A DNA stretch of 64,000 nt from Bacillota bacterium (GCA_023439545.1 JAEXNT010000051.1:31817-95816), one strand, 5' to 3'; positions 27,236 through 36,180 are shown, numbered from the stretch's first letter. Notes: generated by a model not told the origin, from the letters alone. Program-made: numbers and translations.

Positions 27236-28242
27236 GTAGGGTAAGAATAATTGATACAACATTGCGGGACGGTTCACACGCTGTTGCACATACTTTTACG
27301 CCCGAGCAGGCTTTAAGAATAGCCGCGGGCCTTGAAAAAGCGGGTGCGGATACCATTGAAGCTGCTCATGGAGATGGCATTGCAGGCAGTTCCTTTCAAT
27401 ATGGGCATGCTATCAGCACAGATGATGAACTTATTTCGGCTGTAGCTTCCCAATGCAAAAATGCCAAGGTCGCTGCTTTGCTTATCCCAGGTATCGGAAC
27501 AATAGAATACTTGAAAAGTGCATACAAAAATGGCGTCAGAGCAGTGCGTGTGGCAACGCATGTAACTGAAGCGGATATTTCGCAGCAGCACCTTGAGTAT
27601 GCAAAGGCTAATGGTATTGAAGCAATTGGCTTTTTGATGATGACCCATATGGCCGAACCTGATAAAATTCTTGAGCAGGCACGGCTGATGCAAGGTTATG
27701 GCGCTGATGTAATTTACATGGCAGATTCCGCAGGTGCTATGGTTCCAGAACAGGTCAGACGGCGTGTTGAAACATTAAAACAACACCTCGAAGTGCCCGT
27801 TGGCTTTCATGCTCACAACAATCTGGGACTTGCAATCGGGAACTCACTGGCGGCAATTGAAGCCGGAGCCGACTGCGTAGACAGTACGTTGTGCGGACTC
27901 GGGGCAAGCGCGGGAAATGCACCGCACGAGGTACTTGTTGCAGTAATGGAGAAAATGGGGCTTGAGACCGGTGAAAATCTCCATTTATTGGAGGACATAG
28001 CCGAAGATGTGGTACGCCCATTGATGAAACAACCGATGGTTATTGATAAATATGCATTGACTATAGGTTATGCCGGTGTTTACGGAAGCTTTTTCCTGCA
28101 TGCTAAGCGTGCGGCAGAACGTTTTGGAATAGATGCCCGCGACATTTTATTCGAACTTGGAAAACTCAAGACGGTCGGCGGTCAGGAAGATATGATTATT
28201 GATGTAGCATACAGACTCAGTCGGAAAGGGAAAAAGGTATGA
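27232..28242 (+). CDS. 4-hydroxy-2-oxovalerate aldolase type
   Basis: 336 residues of the DmpG/MhpE/BphI family. Metal-dependent class II aldolase that splits 4-hydroxy-2-oxopentanoate into pyruvate and acetaldehyde. IIDTTLRDGSHAV holds the active-site Arg/Asp, GFHAHNNLGLAIGNS the metal-binding His pair, and the C-terminal communication domain is present. Overlaps both neighbours by 4 bases. In meta-cleavage pathways the gene sits with a pentadienoate hydratase; here a sugar-acid-type dehydratase takes that place. Confidence 0.92.
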   Translation: MSRVRIIDTTLRDGSHAVAHTFTPEQALRIAAGLEKAGADTIEAAHGDGIAGSSFQYGHAISTDDELISAVASQCKNAKVAALLIPGIGTIEYLKSAYKNGVRAVRVATHVTEADISQQHLEYAKANGIEAIGFLMMTHMAEPDKILEQARLMQGYGADVIYMADSAGAMVPEQVRRRVETLKQHLEVPVGFHAHNNLGLAIGNSLAAIEAGADCVDSTLCGLGASAGNAPHEVLVAVMEKMGLETGENLHLLEDIAEDVVRPLMKQPMVIDKYALTIGYAGVYGSFFLHAKRAAERFGIDARDILFELGKLKTVGGQEDMIIDVAYRLSRKGKKV

Positions 28243-29918
28243 GAAGAAGCGAAGCAATATTGCAGATTCCCGAATTTAGCTTTAACAGAAGTGTTTACAA
28301 ATCGGTTGGTTTTTCAAATGAAGAGCTTGAAAAACCCATAATCGGAATAGCCAACAGCTGGAGCGAACTGGTGCCGGGAAGCTATAATCTCAGACAACTC
28401 GCGGACAGTGTTAAAAAGGGGATATATGCGGCCGGGGGCACAGCGGTCGAGTTTGGATTTATCGGAGCTTGCGACGGGACAGCACAGGGCTGCTCAGGTA
28501 TGAACTATATACTTCCTTCGCGCGATCTTATTGCGAACGATATTGAGATTATGGTTCAGGCGCACCGGCTCGATGCTGTGGTAATGCTTGGTTCATGCGA
28601 TAAAATTGTTCCCGGAATGATGATTGCAGCGGCAAGACTGAGCATTCCGGTAATTATTCTGCCCGGCGGACCAATGCTCGGAGGCAAGTTTTTTGACGGC
28701 AGAAAATCAGATTTGACATCCGTGTCGGAGGCTGTTGGAATGCTTAAGTCCGGAAAGCTCACCCTTGATGAGTTTAGCAGGCTGGAGGACGATGCATCGC
28801 CAACTTGCGGATCCTGTTCATTTTTCGGTACTGCAAACACTATGTGTTGTTTGGCAGAAGCGATTGGTCTGACACTTCCGCAAGGTGCGCTCACTCCTGC
28901 TGTATATGCCGAGAGAACTCGTATTGCGTACAAAACCGGCAAACAAATTGTCGATATGGTCAACCGCAATATCACGGGAGATCAGATTATTACCAGAAAG
29001 TCGATTGAAAATGCAATTAGAGTTCTTATGGCAACAAGCGGATCGACAAACGCTGTAATGCACCTGACTGCTGTCGCCGCTGAAATAGACATTCGTCCAG
29101 AAGATATGATGAATATGTTTGACAGGCTTGGTGATTCGACGCCACAAATAGCAAAGGTAAACCCGGCATCCAGATACAATATGGAGGACTTTTACCTCTC
29201 CGGCGGAATACCGCAGGTCATGTACGAGCTTAGAAATGTGTTAAATCTGGATTGCATGACTGTAACAGGGAAAACCGTTGGTGAAAACATTAAGGAAATC
29301 GGATGTAATTCTTCAGTGAACCGTGAATGCATAAAAACTTTTGAAGAACCATTCAGCGCAAAAAACGGAGTTGCAATTCTTCACGGCAATATTGCTCCGC
29401 TTGGAGCTGTTACCAAGCCCGGGGCAATTCACCCGGACATGCTTTGTTTCGAGGGGGCAGCCAAGGTTTTTGACTGCGAAGAAAAAGCTGAAGTAGCCAT
29501 ACTGGACGGAAAAATACAAAAAGGCGACGTAGTAGTAATCCGGTACGAAGGGCCGAAAGGCGGACCCGGTATGCGTGAAATGTACAAGGCTATGAAATAT
29601 TTATATGGATTAGGCCTCGGAAAGGATACGGCGGTAATAACCGACGGCCGCTTTTCCGGCACAAATAACGGATGCTTTGTCGGCCATATATCTCCTGAGG
29701 CGGCTGACGGGGGTGTTATAGCGGTAATTGAGGATGGCGATAAAATCGTCATTGATATTAAAAATAAAACAATCAGACTTTCAATTCCGGAAAAAGAGAT
29801 AGCAGAACGTTTAGAGAAATGGAAACGACCGGCTAAAAAATTCAGGAAAGGGTACCTGGCTTTGTACGAGCGTATGGCCGCAAGTGCGAGTGAGGGAGCG
29901 GTGTTGAAAATAAGATGA
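28239..29918 (+). CDS. IlvD/EDD-family dehydratase
   Basis: 559 residues. Iron-sulfur enzymes of this family remove water from 2,3-dihydroxy acids to give 2-keto-3-deoxy acids; members include dihydroxy-acid dehydratase and several sugar acid dehydratases. Cluster cysteines are in GACDGTAQGCSGM, MLGSCDKIVPGM and SPTCGSCSFFGTAN; TDGRFSGTNNGCFVGHISPE is the conserved C-terminal block. Its 4-base overlaps with aldolase and SDR genes argue for a catabolic role in this operon rather than branched-chain amino acid synthesis. Product 2-keto-3-deoxy acid would suit the aldolase upstream. Confidence 0.9.
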   Translation: MRRSEAILQIPEFSFNRSVYKSVGFSNEELEKPIIGIANSWSELVPGSYNLRQLADSVKKGIYAAGGTAVEFGFIGACDGTAQGCSGMNYILPSRDLIANDIEIMVQAHRLDAVVMLGSCDKIVPGMMIAAARLSIPVIILPGGPMLGGKFFDGRKSDLTSVSEAVGMLKSGKLTLDEFSRLEDDASPTCGSCSFFGTANTMCCLAEAIGLTLPQGALTPAVYAERTRIAYKTGKQIVDMVNRNITGDQIITRKSIENAIRVLMATSGSTNAVMHLTAVAAEIDIRPEDMMNMFDRLGDSTPQIAKVNPASRYNMEDFYLSGGIPQVMYELRNVLNLDCMTVTGKTVGENIKEIGCNSSVNRECIKTFEEPFSAKNGVAILHGNIAPLGAVTKPGAIHPDMLCFEGAAKVFDCEEKAEVAILDGKIQKGDVVVIRYEGPKGGPGMREMYKAMKYLYGLGLGKDTAVITDGRFSGTNNGCFVGHISPEAADGGVIAVIEDGDKIVIDIKNKTIRLSIPEKEIAERLEKWKRPAKKFRKGYLALYERMAASASEGAVLKIR

Positions 29919-30667
29919 GTGAATTTGAAAAAAAGGTGATTGTGGTTACAGGTGCTGCAAAGGGAATAGGTAAAGCGATTGCTGACAATTTTTTGAGGCA
30001 CGGTGCGAAGGTAGCTATTTGCGACATGGATAAAGAAGCGCTCGACAAGGCGGCGGCAGAAGGATTTTTAGCTTATGCTGCAGACGTATCTGACGAAGCT
30101 GCAGTAAACGAATTTGTCGCAAAAGTTAAGAAAGAATATGGGAAAATAGATGTACTGGTCAACAACGCAGGCATCTATCCGCAGTTTAAGCTTATGGATA
30201 TGGATAGCAAATTGTTCTCCAAAACCTTTGATATTAACGCAAAATCGGTATTCCTGATGACAAAGGCTGTGGCTGAAGTAATGAAGCAAACAAATACCGG
30301 CGGAGCGATTATAAATGCGGCCTCCTTTGCCGCCGTGCTTGGTTCCGTAGGTAGCGGAGCATATGCGGCAACAAAAAGCGCTGTTTTCAGCATGACGAAA
30401 TGCTTTGCGGCAGAACTGGCTCCCTTCGGGATTAGAGTGAACGGCTATATTCCCGGCGTAATTAAAACTCAGATGACTATCCCATTGCTTGAAAAAAACG
30501 GAGAAGCAATGCTTTCACAAATTGCACTTAAAAAAGCGGGAGAACCACAGGATATTGCCAATGCCGTCGAATTCCTTGCGTCTGGTAAAGCGTCCTACAT
30601 AACGGGAACGTTATTGGAAATTTCCGGCGGAAAGCTATGTGTTCAGAATCCAGCAGCAGCATGGTAA
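29915..30667 (+). CDS. Short-chain dehydrogenase/reductase
   Basis: 250 residues with the classical SDR pattern: cofactor motif VTGAAKGIGKAIA, NNAG, the Ser of INAASFAA and the catalytic YAATKSA (YxxxK), and GxxG-type C terminus. CDMDK after the second strand suggests NAD as cofactor. It overlaps the dehydratase gene by 4 bases. Expected to oxidise a sugar to a lactone or interconvert a hydroxy/keto acid in the operon's pathway. The substrate is not readable. Confidence 0.88.
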   Translation: MSEFEKKVIVVTGAAKGIGKAIADNFLRHGAKVAICDMDKEALDKAAAEGFLAYAADVSDEAAVNEFVAKVKKEYGKIDVLVNNAGIYPQFKLMDMDSKLFSKTFDINAKSVFLMTKAVAEVMKQTNTGGAIINAASFAAVLGSVGSGAYAATKSAVFSMTKCFAAELAPFGIRVNGYIPGVIKTQMTIPLLEKNGEAMLSQIALKKAGEPQDIANAVEFLASGKASYITGTLLEISGGKLCVQNPAAAW

Positions 30668-30682
30668 GGAGAGTGAATAAAA

Positions 30683-31714
30683 ATGCAGGCAATAATGAAA
30701 ATGAGCCATGAGGTCGGAGACGTTGTTCTAAACGAAGTAAAAGAACCGAAAACCAGCGACGATATGGTCAAGGTGAAAATCAAGTATTGCGGGATTTGCG
30801 GAACCGATATACATATTTATCATGATACTTTTAAATATTATCCGCCGGTTATAATGGGACATGAAGGTTCGGGCGATATTGTCGAGACCGGCAGGAACAT
30901 CAGACATTTGAAAGTGGGAGACCGCGTTGCATTGCTGGGATCGACGATGATTCAGTGCGGAGAATGCGAATATTGCCGCAGCGGTAAATATATGTTTTGC
31001 CCGGCTCGCCGGGGCATGGGTCATGGCGTTGACGGAATGTTTACCGAATACGTAGTCGTAAGGGAAGACCAGTGTTATGTTCTGCCCGATGATGTCAGCT
31101 ATGAAATGGGTGCACTTATGGAGGCCTTCGGAACCGCCGCAAATGCAGTTGAAGAATTGACGACAATTCATGCAGGCGACGTGGCACTGGTTACGGGTCC
31201 CGGGCCAATCGGACTGATGTGCGCTGGATTGCTTGTGAAAAAAGGCTGTTATGTTATTGTTGCGGGAACTCAAAGCGACATTAACAGACTTAATATTGCA
31301 AAGCGGCTTGGAGTACAAAGAACAATCAATCTGCAAACTGAAGATATGGGAAGTGTAATAAATGGTATTACCGGCTTCAAAGGCGTAGATGTTGCTTTTG
31401 AAGCATCGGGGAACGCTGATGCGATCGCGTCCTGCCTTGCCTCGCTGAAAAAACTTGGTTCATACATCCAAACGGGAATTACGGGAAAGGACAGGGTTGG
31501 AATTCCATTTGACACTATTTTGTATAAACAGCTTAGCGTATTTGGCGCGCTGGGTCATACGCTTGAAACGTGGGACCGCATGGTTCAAATATATCGCCGG
31601 CGCCTGCTCGATCTGGAACCGCTTGTAACACATAAAATGCCGTTTTCTCAGTGGAGGAAGGCTTTTGAACTATGTGAAAACAAGCAGGCGCTGAAAGTGC
31701 TTTTGCATCCATAA
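30683..31714 (+). CDS. Zinc-dependent alcohol dehydrogenase (sorbitol/threonine DH type)
   Basis: 343 residues of the medium-chain dehydrogenase family. Catalytic zinc ligands lie in KYCGICGTDIH and GHEGSGDIVE; the structural zinc site has four cysteines in CGECEYCRSGKYMFC. The nucleotide-binding GPGPIGLMCAGLLVKKG follows. Ribosome binding site AAGGAGAG is clear. Likely oxidises a secondary alcohol of a polyol, sugar or sugar acid, and is a second candidate for the oxidation step beside the two SDR enzymes. Confidence 0.9.
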   Translation: MQAIMKMSHEVGDVVLNEVKEPKTSDDMVKVKIKYCGICGTDIHIYHDTFKYYPPVIMGHEGSGDIVETGRNIRHLKVGDRVALLGSTMIQCGECEYCRSGKYMFCPARRGMGHGVDGMFTEYVVVREDQCYVLPDDVSYEMGALMEAFGTAANAVEELTTIHAGDVALVTGPGPIGLMCAGLLVKKGCYVIVAGTQSDINRLNIAKRLGVQRTINLQTEDMGSVINGITGFKGVDVAFEASGNADAIASCLASLKKLGSYIQTGITGKDRVGIPFDTILYKQLSVFGALGHTLETWDRMVQIYRRRLLDLEPLVTHKMPFSQWRKAFELCENKQALKVLLHP

Positions 31715-31728
31715 AGGAGATGAAAAAA

Positions 31729-32556
31729 TTGGGTTTGAATAAAGATGAACTGACAGTTGTTGCAAAACGAATGCGGCAGGACATAATCATTATGACGAAT
31801 GAAGCTGGTTCAGGTCATCCCGGCGGGTGTTTTTCAGCGGTTGATATCATCACATATCTGTATAAAAACGTGATGCGTGTCGATCCAAAGAAACCAAAGG
31901 ATCCGGGTCGTGACAGGTTTATTCTTTCAAAGGGACATTGCGCCCCCGCGGTTTATGTTGTTCTTGCCGAAATGGGATTCTTTGAAAGGTCTTTGCTGGA
32001 TACACTCAGGGATGTGGGCAGTAAGCTTCAGGGTCATCCCGATATGAATAAAACCGCAGGTATCGATATGACGACGGGCTCATTGGGAATGGGGCTTTCC
32101 TGCGGCGTCGGAATGGCGCTTGGCGCTAAAATGGACAATCTGGACTGCCATATCTACGTAATGTGCGGCGATGGCGAAATGCAGGAAGGCCAGATATGGG
32201 AAGCCGTAATGACCGCGGGTAACCGCGGGCTTGATAATCTAACCCTTATCGTAGATAAAAACAATTTCCAATGCGACGGCGCCGTCAAAGGTATTAACTC
32301 ACTCGGCGATATTGGTGCAAAACTGCGTGATTTCGGGTTTGATACTATTGAAATTGATGGGCATGATTTCGATGACATAAAGCGCGGGTTTGATTTTAAA
32401 TCAGATAAGCCTAAAGCTGTCATAGCAAATACCGTTAAGGGAAAAGGCGTCAGCTTTATGGAAAACGACAATTTGTGGCATGGCACTCCGCCAAGCGATG
32501 AACAGCGTACGCAGGCATTAAATGAGTTAATGTGGGGTGAAAAACTTGGAAAGTAA
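31729..32556 (+). CDS. Split transketolase, N-terminal (ThDP-binding) subunit
   Basis: 275 residues. Thiamine diphosphate motif CGDGEMQEGQIWEAVMTAGN continuing to DKNNFQCDG (GDG...NN), with SGHPGG and TTGSLGMGLS upstream. With the next gene it makes a complete transketolase that moves two-carbon ketol units. The TTG at 31729 is suggested because AAAGGAG lies nine bases before it; an ATG at 31720 is also in frame but touches the ribosome binding site. Split transketolases in catabolic clusters often act on unusual sugars. Confidence 0.9.
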   Translation: MGLNKDELTVVAKRMRQDIIIMTNEAGSGHPGGCFSAVDIITYLYKNVMRVDPKKPKDPGRDRFILSKGHCAPAVYVVLAEMGFFERSLLDTLRDVGSKLQGHPDMNKTAGIDMTTGSLGMGLSCGVGMALGAKMDNLDCHIYVMCGDGEMQEGQIWEAVMTAGNRGLDNLTLIVDKNNFQCDGAVKGINSLGDIGAKLRDFGFDTIEIDGHDFDDIKRGFDFKSDKPKAVIANTVKGKGVSFMENDNLWHGTPPSDEQRTQALNELMWGEKLGK

Positions 32557-34108
32557 AGCGAATAGGGTACAATATGGAGAAACGCTGATTGAACTGGGTG
32601 AGAGTGACAAAAACATAGTTGTTGTTGAAGCGGATATAGGAAAATCAACAAATACGTTAAAGTTCGGAAAAAAATTTCCTGAGCGATACTTCAATATTGG
32701 CGTCCAGGAGCAGAATGAAATAAGTATGTCTGCCGGTCTTGCAGCAATGGGCAAAACTGTTTTCGCCAGTACCTTTGCAATATTTCTGAGCATGAGAGCG
32801 TGTGAACAAATCCGCACAAATCTTGGGTATACAAACCTGAATGTAAAGGTAGTGGCCTCAAACGCAGGAGTTGAAATTGCCGGCGACGGCGCAACGCACC
32901 AAGCGGTTGAGGATATTGCCACAATGACTGTTATTCCCAACCTTAAGGTTTTTTCACCTTCCGATGCAGTCATTACAGATAAGTTGATCAGGACGCTTGC
33001 AAAGGATTGCGGTCCTGCCTATGTAAGACTTGGAAGACAATCGGCTCCGATTATTCATGATGCCGACGTCGAATTCGAAATCGGGAAAATGATAAAAATG
33101 TGCGAAGGCAGGGATTGCGCGATCATCGCAACCGGACATATGGTGGCCAGAGCGCTTGAAGCGCGGAAAATACTTAAAGAAAAGGGTATAAATTGCTCGG
33201 TGTACGATTGCCATACGATAAAACCATTGGACATAGAAACGATTAAAAAAGCGGCAAAAGAATGCAGGTTGATTGTAACAGCCGAGGACCATCACAAAAT
33301 CGGGGGACTCGGCAGTGCAGTCTGTAATGTTATAGCCGAAAACGGACTTGCCGCAAAGGTAGTCAAGGTCGGACTGGATGATATTTTTCCGAGTTCCGGA
33401 CGCGATTTTCGCAGGCTTATGGAACACTATCATCTTGATACGCAGGATATTGTCAAGGCTGTAGAGAAAAACGCCGGTTTCGGAAAACCGATAGATGTTT
33501 CCGTCTGCCTCTCCAATGATATGCTTATTTACGAAGGCGATCCCGCAATCAACATTGTTGAGCTCAAGTCTATTGCTAAAGGGGATTTATACAATTACAG
33601 CATTATATCATTAGGTTCGCACACAGGAACTCACATGGACGCTCCGAAGCATTTTCTGGACACGGGGAAAACAGTTGAGGAGCTTCCGCTGGACTATTTT
33701 ATTGGAGAGTGCAAGGTATTTGACATGGGCGATATTGGAAAAATCGATTTAAACGACGTCGAAAACCTGGATATTTGCGAAGGTGATATTGTTCTATTCA
33801 AAACAACAAACTCAAAGCTTATGAGGGAACGTAGATTTTTAAAGGATTATGTTTATATCACGCCCTTGGCGGCTTCGTACCTTGCGGATAAAAAGATAAA
33901 ATCGGTAGGCATTGATTTTCTCACTGTCGAACAATATAAATGTGAAAGTCCAGACACGCACTATGCTTTTTTAGAAAATGATGTTGTTATTCTTGAAGGG
34001 CTGGATCTAACCGATGTTTGCGCAGGCGAATATGTGATCTCGACAGCTCCTGTCAAGATCAAGGGCGGCAACGGAAGCTTTATGCGTTGCGTGCTGACTG
34101 AAAGGTGA
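32537..34108 (+). CDS. Transketolase C-terminal subunit fused to cyclase-family hydrolase
   Basis: 523 residues in two parts. Residues 1 to about 308 are the pyrimidine-binding and C-terminal domains of transketolase (the catalytic Glu in FNIGVQEQNEISMSAGLAAM). From about residue 314 (IDVSVCLSNDMLIYEGDPAI) a full cyclase-family domain follows with its metal box SLGSHTGTHMDAPKHF and the late GIDFLTVEQYK block. Members of that family are kynurenine formamidase-like amide/ester hydrolases and are normally separate proteins of about 210 residues. The join has no stop or frame change. The GTG start overlaps the previous gene by 20 bases; TTG at 32546 is an alternative. The hydrolase could open a sugar lactone. 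Confidence 0.88.
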   Translation: MKNLESKANRVQYGETLIELGESDKNIVVVEADIGKSTNTLKFGKKFPERYFNIGVQEQNEISMSAGLAAMGKTVFASTFAIFLSMRACEQIRTNLGYTNLNVKVVASNAGVEIAGDGATHQAVEDIATMTVIPNLKVFSPSDAVITDKLIRTLAKDCGPAYVRLGRQSAPIIHDADVEFEIGKMIKMCEGRDCAIIATGHMVARALEARKILKEKGINCSVYDCHTIKPLDIETIKKAAKECRLIVTAEDHHKIGGLGSAVCNVIAENGLAAKVVKVGLDDIFPSSGRDFRRLMEHYHLDTQDIVKAVEKNAGFGKPIDVSVCLSNDMLIYEGDPAINIVELKSIAKGDLYNYSIISLGSHTGTHMDAPKHFLDTGKTVEELPLDYFIGECKVFDMGDIGKIDLNDVENLDICEGDIVLFKTTNSKLMRERRFLKDYVYITPLAASYLADKKIKSVGIDFLTVEQYKCESPDTHYAFLENDVVILEGLDLTDVCAGEYVISTAPVKIKGGNGSFMRCVLTER

Positions 34109-34120
34109 GGGAAAACAAAT

Positions 34121-34912
34121 ATGAGACTGATGAGTAAAGTCGTACTGATAACAGGCTCGAGCAAGGGAATCGGACGCGCTCTGGCTGAAGGATTCGCAAA
34201 AGAGGGCGCCGACATAGTTGTCAATTATCGCTCGGGGAAAGAAGATGCGGGAAAAGTTGTTTCAAACATCAAGGCTATGGGCAGAAGGGCTATAGCTGTG
34301 CAAGCGGATGTTTCGAAGGTTTCCGATATCAGAGAAATGTTTTCGGCAGTAAAAAGGGAATTTGGCAGGATCGATGTTCTAATAAATAATGCAGGAATTA
34401 CAGGGTGGACTGATTTATTCTCGCTTACCGAAGAACAATGGGACGTGGTAATGTCGACAAATGCAAAGGGAGCTTTCTTCTGCGCTGTTGAAGCTGCAAA
34501 GATGATGAAGGAAATAGGTGGTGGAAGTATTATAAACATTTCGACAAACTGTGCTGCGCTTGGCGTAAAAAATCTTGTCGCGTATGCAGCGAGCAAGGGG
34601 GCAATACATGCAATGACTAAACAGCTTGCCTGCGAGCTTGCACAATTCAATATAAGGGTCAATACCTTTGCACCCGGACCGACAAATGTTGACCGTAATC
34701 TCAAGGATGACCCAAATTATCGTGATACATGGGGATCTGTTGTCCCGCTCGGACGTTCTGCCGAGCCCGAGGAAATGGTCGGTCCGGCAATGTTTTTGGC
34801 GACGGACGAATCGTCGTTTGTGACAGGGCAGGTTTTCTTCTCTGACGGCGGCTGGTCTGTACAGGGCAAAACTCCCGGCGATTACTGGGATAGAGCGTTG
34901 GCGAACAACTAA
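34121..34912 (+). CDS. Short-chain dehydrogenase/reductase
   Basis: 263 residues: ITGSSKGIGRALAEGF, NNAG, INISTNCAALG with the catalytic Ser, and YAASKGA. VVNYRSGKEDA after the second strand is typical of NADP-preferring glucose/3-ketoacyl-type SDRs. The segment LFSLTEEQWDVVMSTNAKGA is standard. Twelve bases after the fusion gene, with GAGGG before the ATG, so last gene of the operon. A sugar 1-dehydrogenase role would fit, but the substrate is inferred from context only. Confidence 0.88.
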   Translation: MRLMSKVVLITGSSKGIGRALAEGFAKEGADIVVNYRSGKEDAGKVVSNIKAMGRRAIAVQADVSKVSDIREMFSAVKREFGRIDVLINNAGITGWTDLFSLTEEQWDVVMSTNAKGAFFCAVEAAKMMKEIGGGSIINISTNCAALGVKNLVAYAASKGAIHAMTKQLACELAQFNIRVNTFAPGPTNVDRNLKDDPNYRDTWGSVVPLGRSAEPEEMVGPAMFLATDESSFVTGQVFFSDGGWSVQGKTPGDYWDRALANN

Positions 34913-35152
34913 TGCAGGGGATCGTTATACCTTGCAGCAGGTCTTTGGAGAATAAACATAGGATTTGAGGAGGATCGGGGAATTGCTTGGCCTGACCAGG
35001 AGATTGTGTTAATTTTGAAAAGGATATTATTAACATAAAGCAATCACTGATCAGAGTTGAGAATCGTGGCAAAAAAGCTGTGAAGCCCTGAAACGCGCTG
35101 AAATACAGCGTTTCGGGAATTGGTGAGATTATCCGGGATTTGCAGACTAAAC

Positions 35153-35197
35153 ATGGCAAGGATGAGGTCATCAGTTCGACTCTGATTGGGGGCTCCA
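35153..35197 (+). repeat. tRNA-Thr 3' fragment, attachment-site-like copy 2
   Basis: 43 of 45 bases equal the copy at 3571-3615. The differences are C for T in the anticodon loop and G for A in the acceptor (TGGGGGC). The 5' half of a tRNA is missing here too: no D arm or matching GCCCCCA is found upstream. The 240 bases between the last SDR gene and this copy carry no gene, only a hairpin near 35086-35117 without a T run. It marks the right end of the catabolic island. Confidence 0.78.
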
Positions 35198-35232
35198 AAC
35201 GCTTACCCCTTTTCCATTACCAAACGTCAGTC

Positions 35233-36180
35233 TCAATATAAATGCCTGTTGAGCACAAGCACTTCCTGATACCCATTCGGATAAAGAAATATCAATTTTT
35301 TCCGGTTAAACTCCGGATTGGTATCATGGATAATACTATGGTGATTGGGACAGACAATAAGTTGATTATTGGAATCATTATTCAGGCTGTTTACAAAATA
35401 ATCAATGTGATGAGATTCTACAATATGTGTGCCATAATCTGTACCTGTGATTTTACCGCAGATCTGACACCTATAGTCATACAGCAACTTAAGATTATCT
35501 CCGATCTTCCTGTTGAGTTTCCGGATTTTGATAATTCTTCTGTCCTCAAAAATGGCGGTGGTTTTGTCCTCGGTTTCATAATTGAAATTGGCTTCCATGA
35601 AACGCTCTGAGGATTGTTGTTTGATAGTGTTGCGGAGATATGAAATATCATCTGCTTCAATCGCTTCAAGGATATAAGAATCCTCGTATTCGGTTGTATA
35701 AATAGTCAGATATTCCTTTAAACCGTCAGGAAGCCGGATCATTTTCCGGTTTTCCTTATCTCGCACATCCTTTATTGCTTTTATATACTTGTAACTTTTC
35801 ACAAAACAAGCTTGTAAAGCTTGGGCCAACTCGCCATTTTTAGGGTACCTGATCTGAAGGATATCCTTCTTCCGGTTAAACTTTGTGTCAAAGTTGACAT
35901 TTCTAATTTGGGCTTTATATGATCTGCCATTCAAGTATAGATTAATATCTCTGGCTTCTCCTCTTTGAAGGAAATTCCCCATATTACGTGCAAAAATGAC
36001 CTGATTATCCACGGGAAGCGTTAATCCTTCCATTAGCAGCGACCAATTCACTTCCGCTTTATAAACATAATTCTCAAAGGATTCCAACGTCACATCACCT
36101 TCAAAACGCCAGTTAAATTGTTGATTATTCAGAACTAAAGGTATTACAAAAATAGTATCACTTTTATTTAAAGTTAACAA
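35233..36180 (-). CDS. HNH endonuclease domain protein
   Basis: 315 residues. The C-terminal part is a zinc-supported HNH nuclease: CQICGK, ESHHIDYF and VCPNHHSIIHD. The N-terminal 200 residues resemble a DNA- or target-recognition region but I do not recognise it; FNRKKDILQIRYPKNGELAQ is its most ordered-looking stretch. The only start is a TTG at 36180 without a clear ribosome binding site, so the true start is uncertain. Standing right at the island boundary, it could be a stand-alone restriction enzyme or mobile-element protein. No methyltransferase partner is adjacent. Confidence 0.75.
   Translation of the reverse strand: MLTLNKSDTIFVIPLVLNNQQFNWRFEGDVTLESFENYVYKAEVNWSLLMEGLTLPVDNQVIFARNMGNFLQRGEARDINLYLNGRSYKAQIRNVNFDTKFNRKKDILQIRYPKNGELAQALQACFVKSYKYIKAIKDVRDKENRKMIRLPDGLKEYLTIYTTEYEDSYILEAIEADDISYLRNTIKQQSSERFMEANFNYETEDKTTAIFEDRRIIKIRKLNRKIGDNLKLLYDYRCQICGKITGTDYGTHIVESHHIDYFVNSLNNDSNNQLIVCPNHHSIIHDTNPEFNRKKLIFLYPNGYQEVLVLNRHLY

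Noticed and set aside
26354..29918. Aromatic meta-cleavage pathway
   Set aside because: Acetaldehyde dehydrogenase and the aldolase fit, but no ring-cleaving dioxygenase, hydrolase or pentadienoate hydratase is present and the neighbours are sugar enzymes.
31729..34108. Sulfoquinovose transketolase (sulfo-TK) pathway
   Set aside because: A split transketolase is present, but no sulfoquinovosidase or sulfolactaldehyde gene is recognised, and a sulfate-ester sulfatase implies O-sulfate rather than a sulfonate.
35122..35197. A complete tRNA gene at the right repeat
   Set aside because: The T arm and acceptor 3' strand are perfect, but no D arm, anticodon 5' stem or 5' acceptor strand (GCCCCCA) is found at the expected distance.
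34701..35198. Minus-strand ORF of 165 codons across the last SDR gene and the tRNA fragment
   Set aside because: It is antisense to a clear SDR gene and its first part (RVELMTSSLP) is simply the reverse complement of the tRNA 3' end, a familiar artefact.
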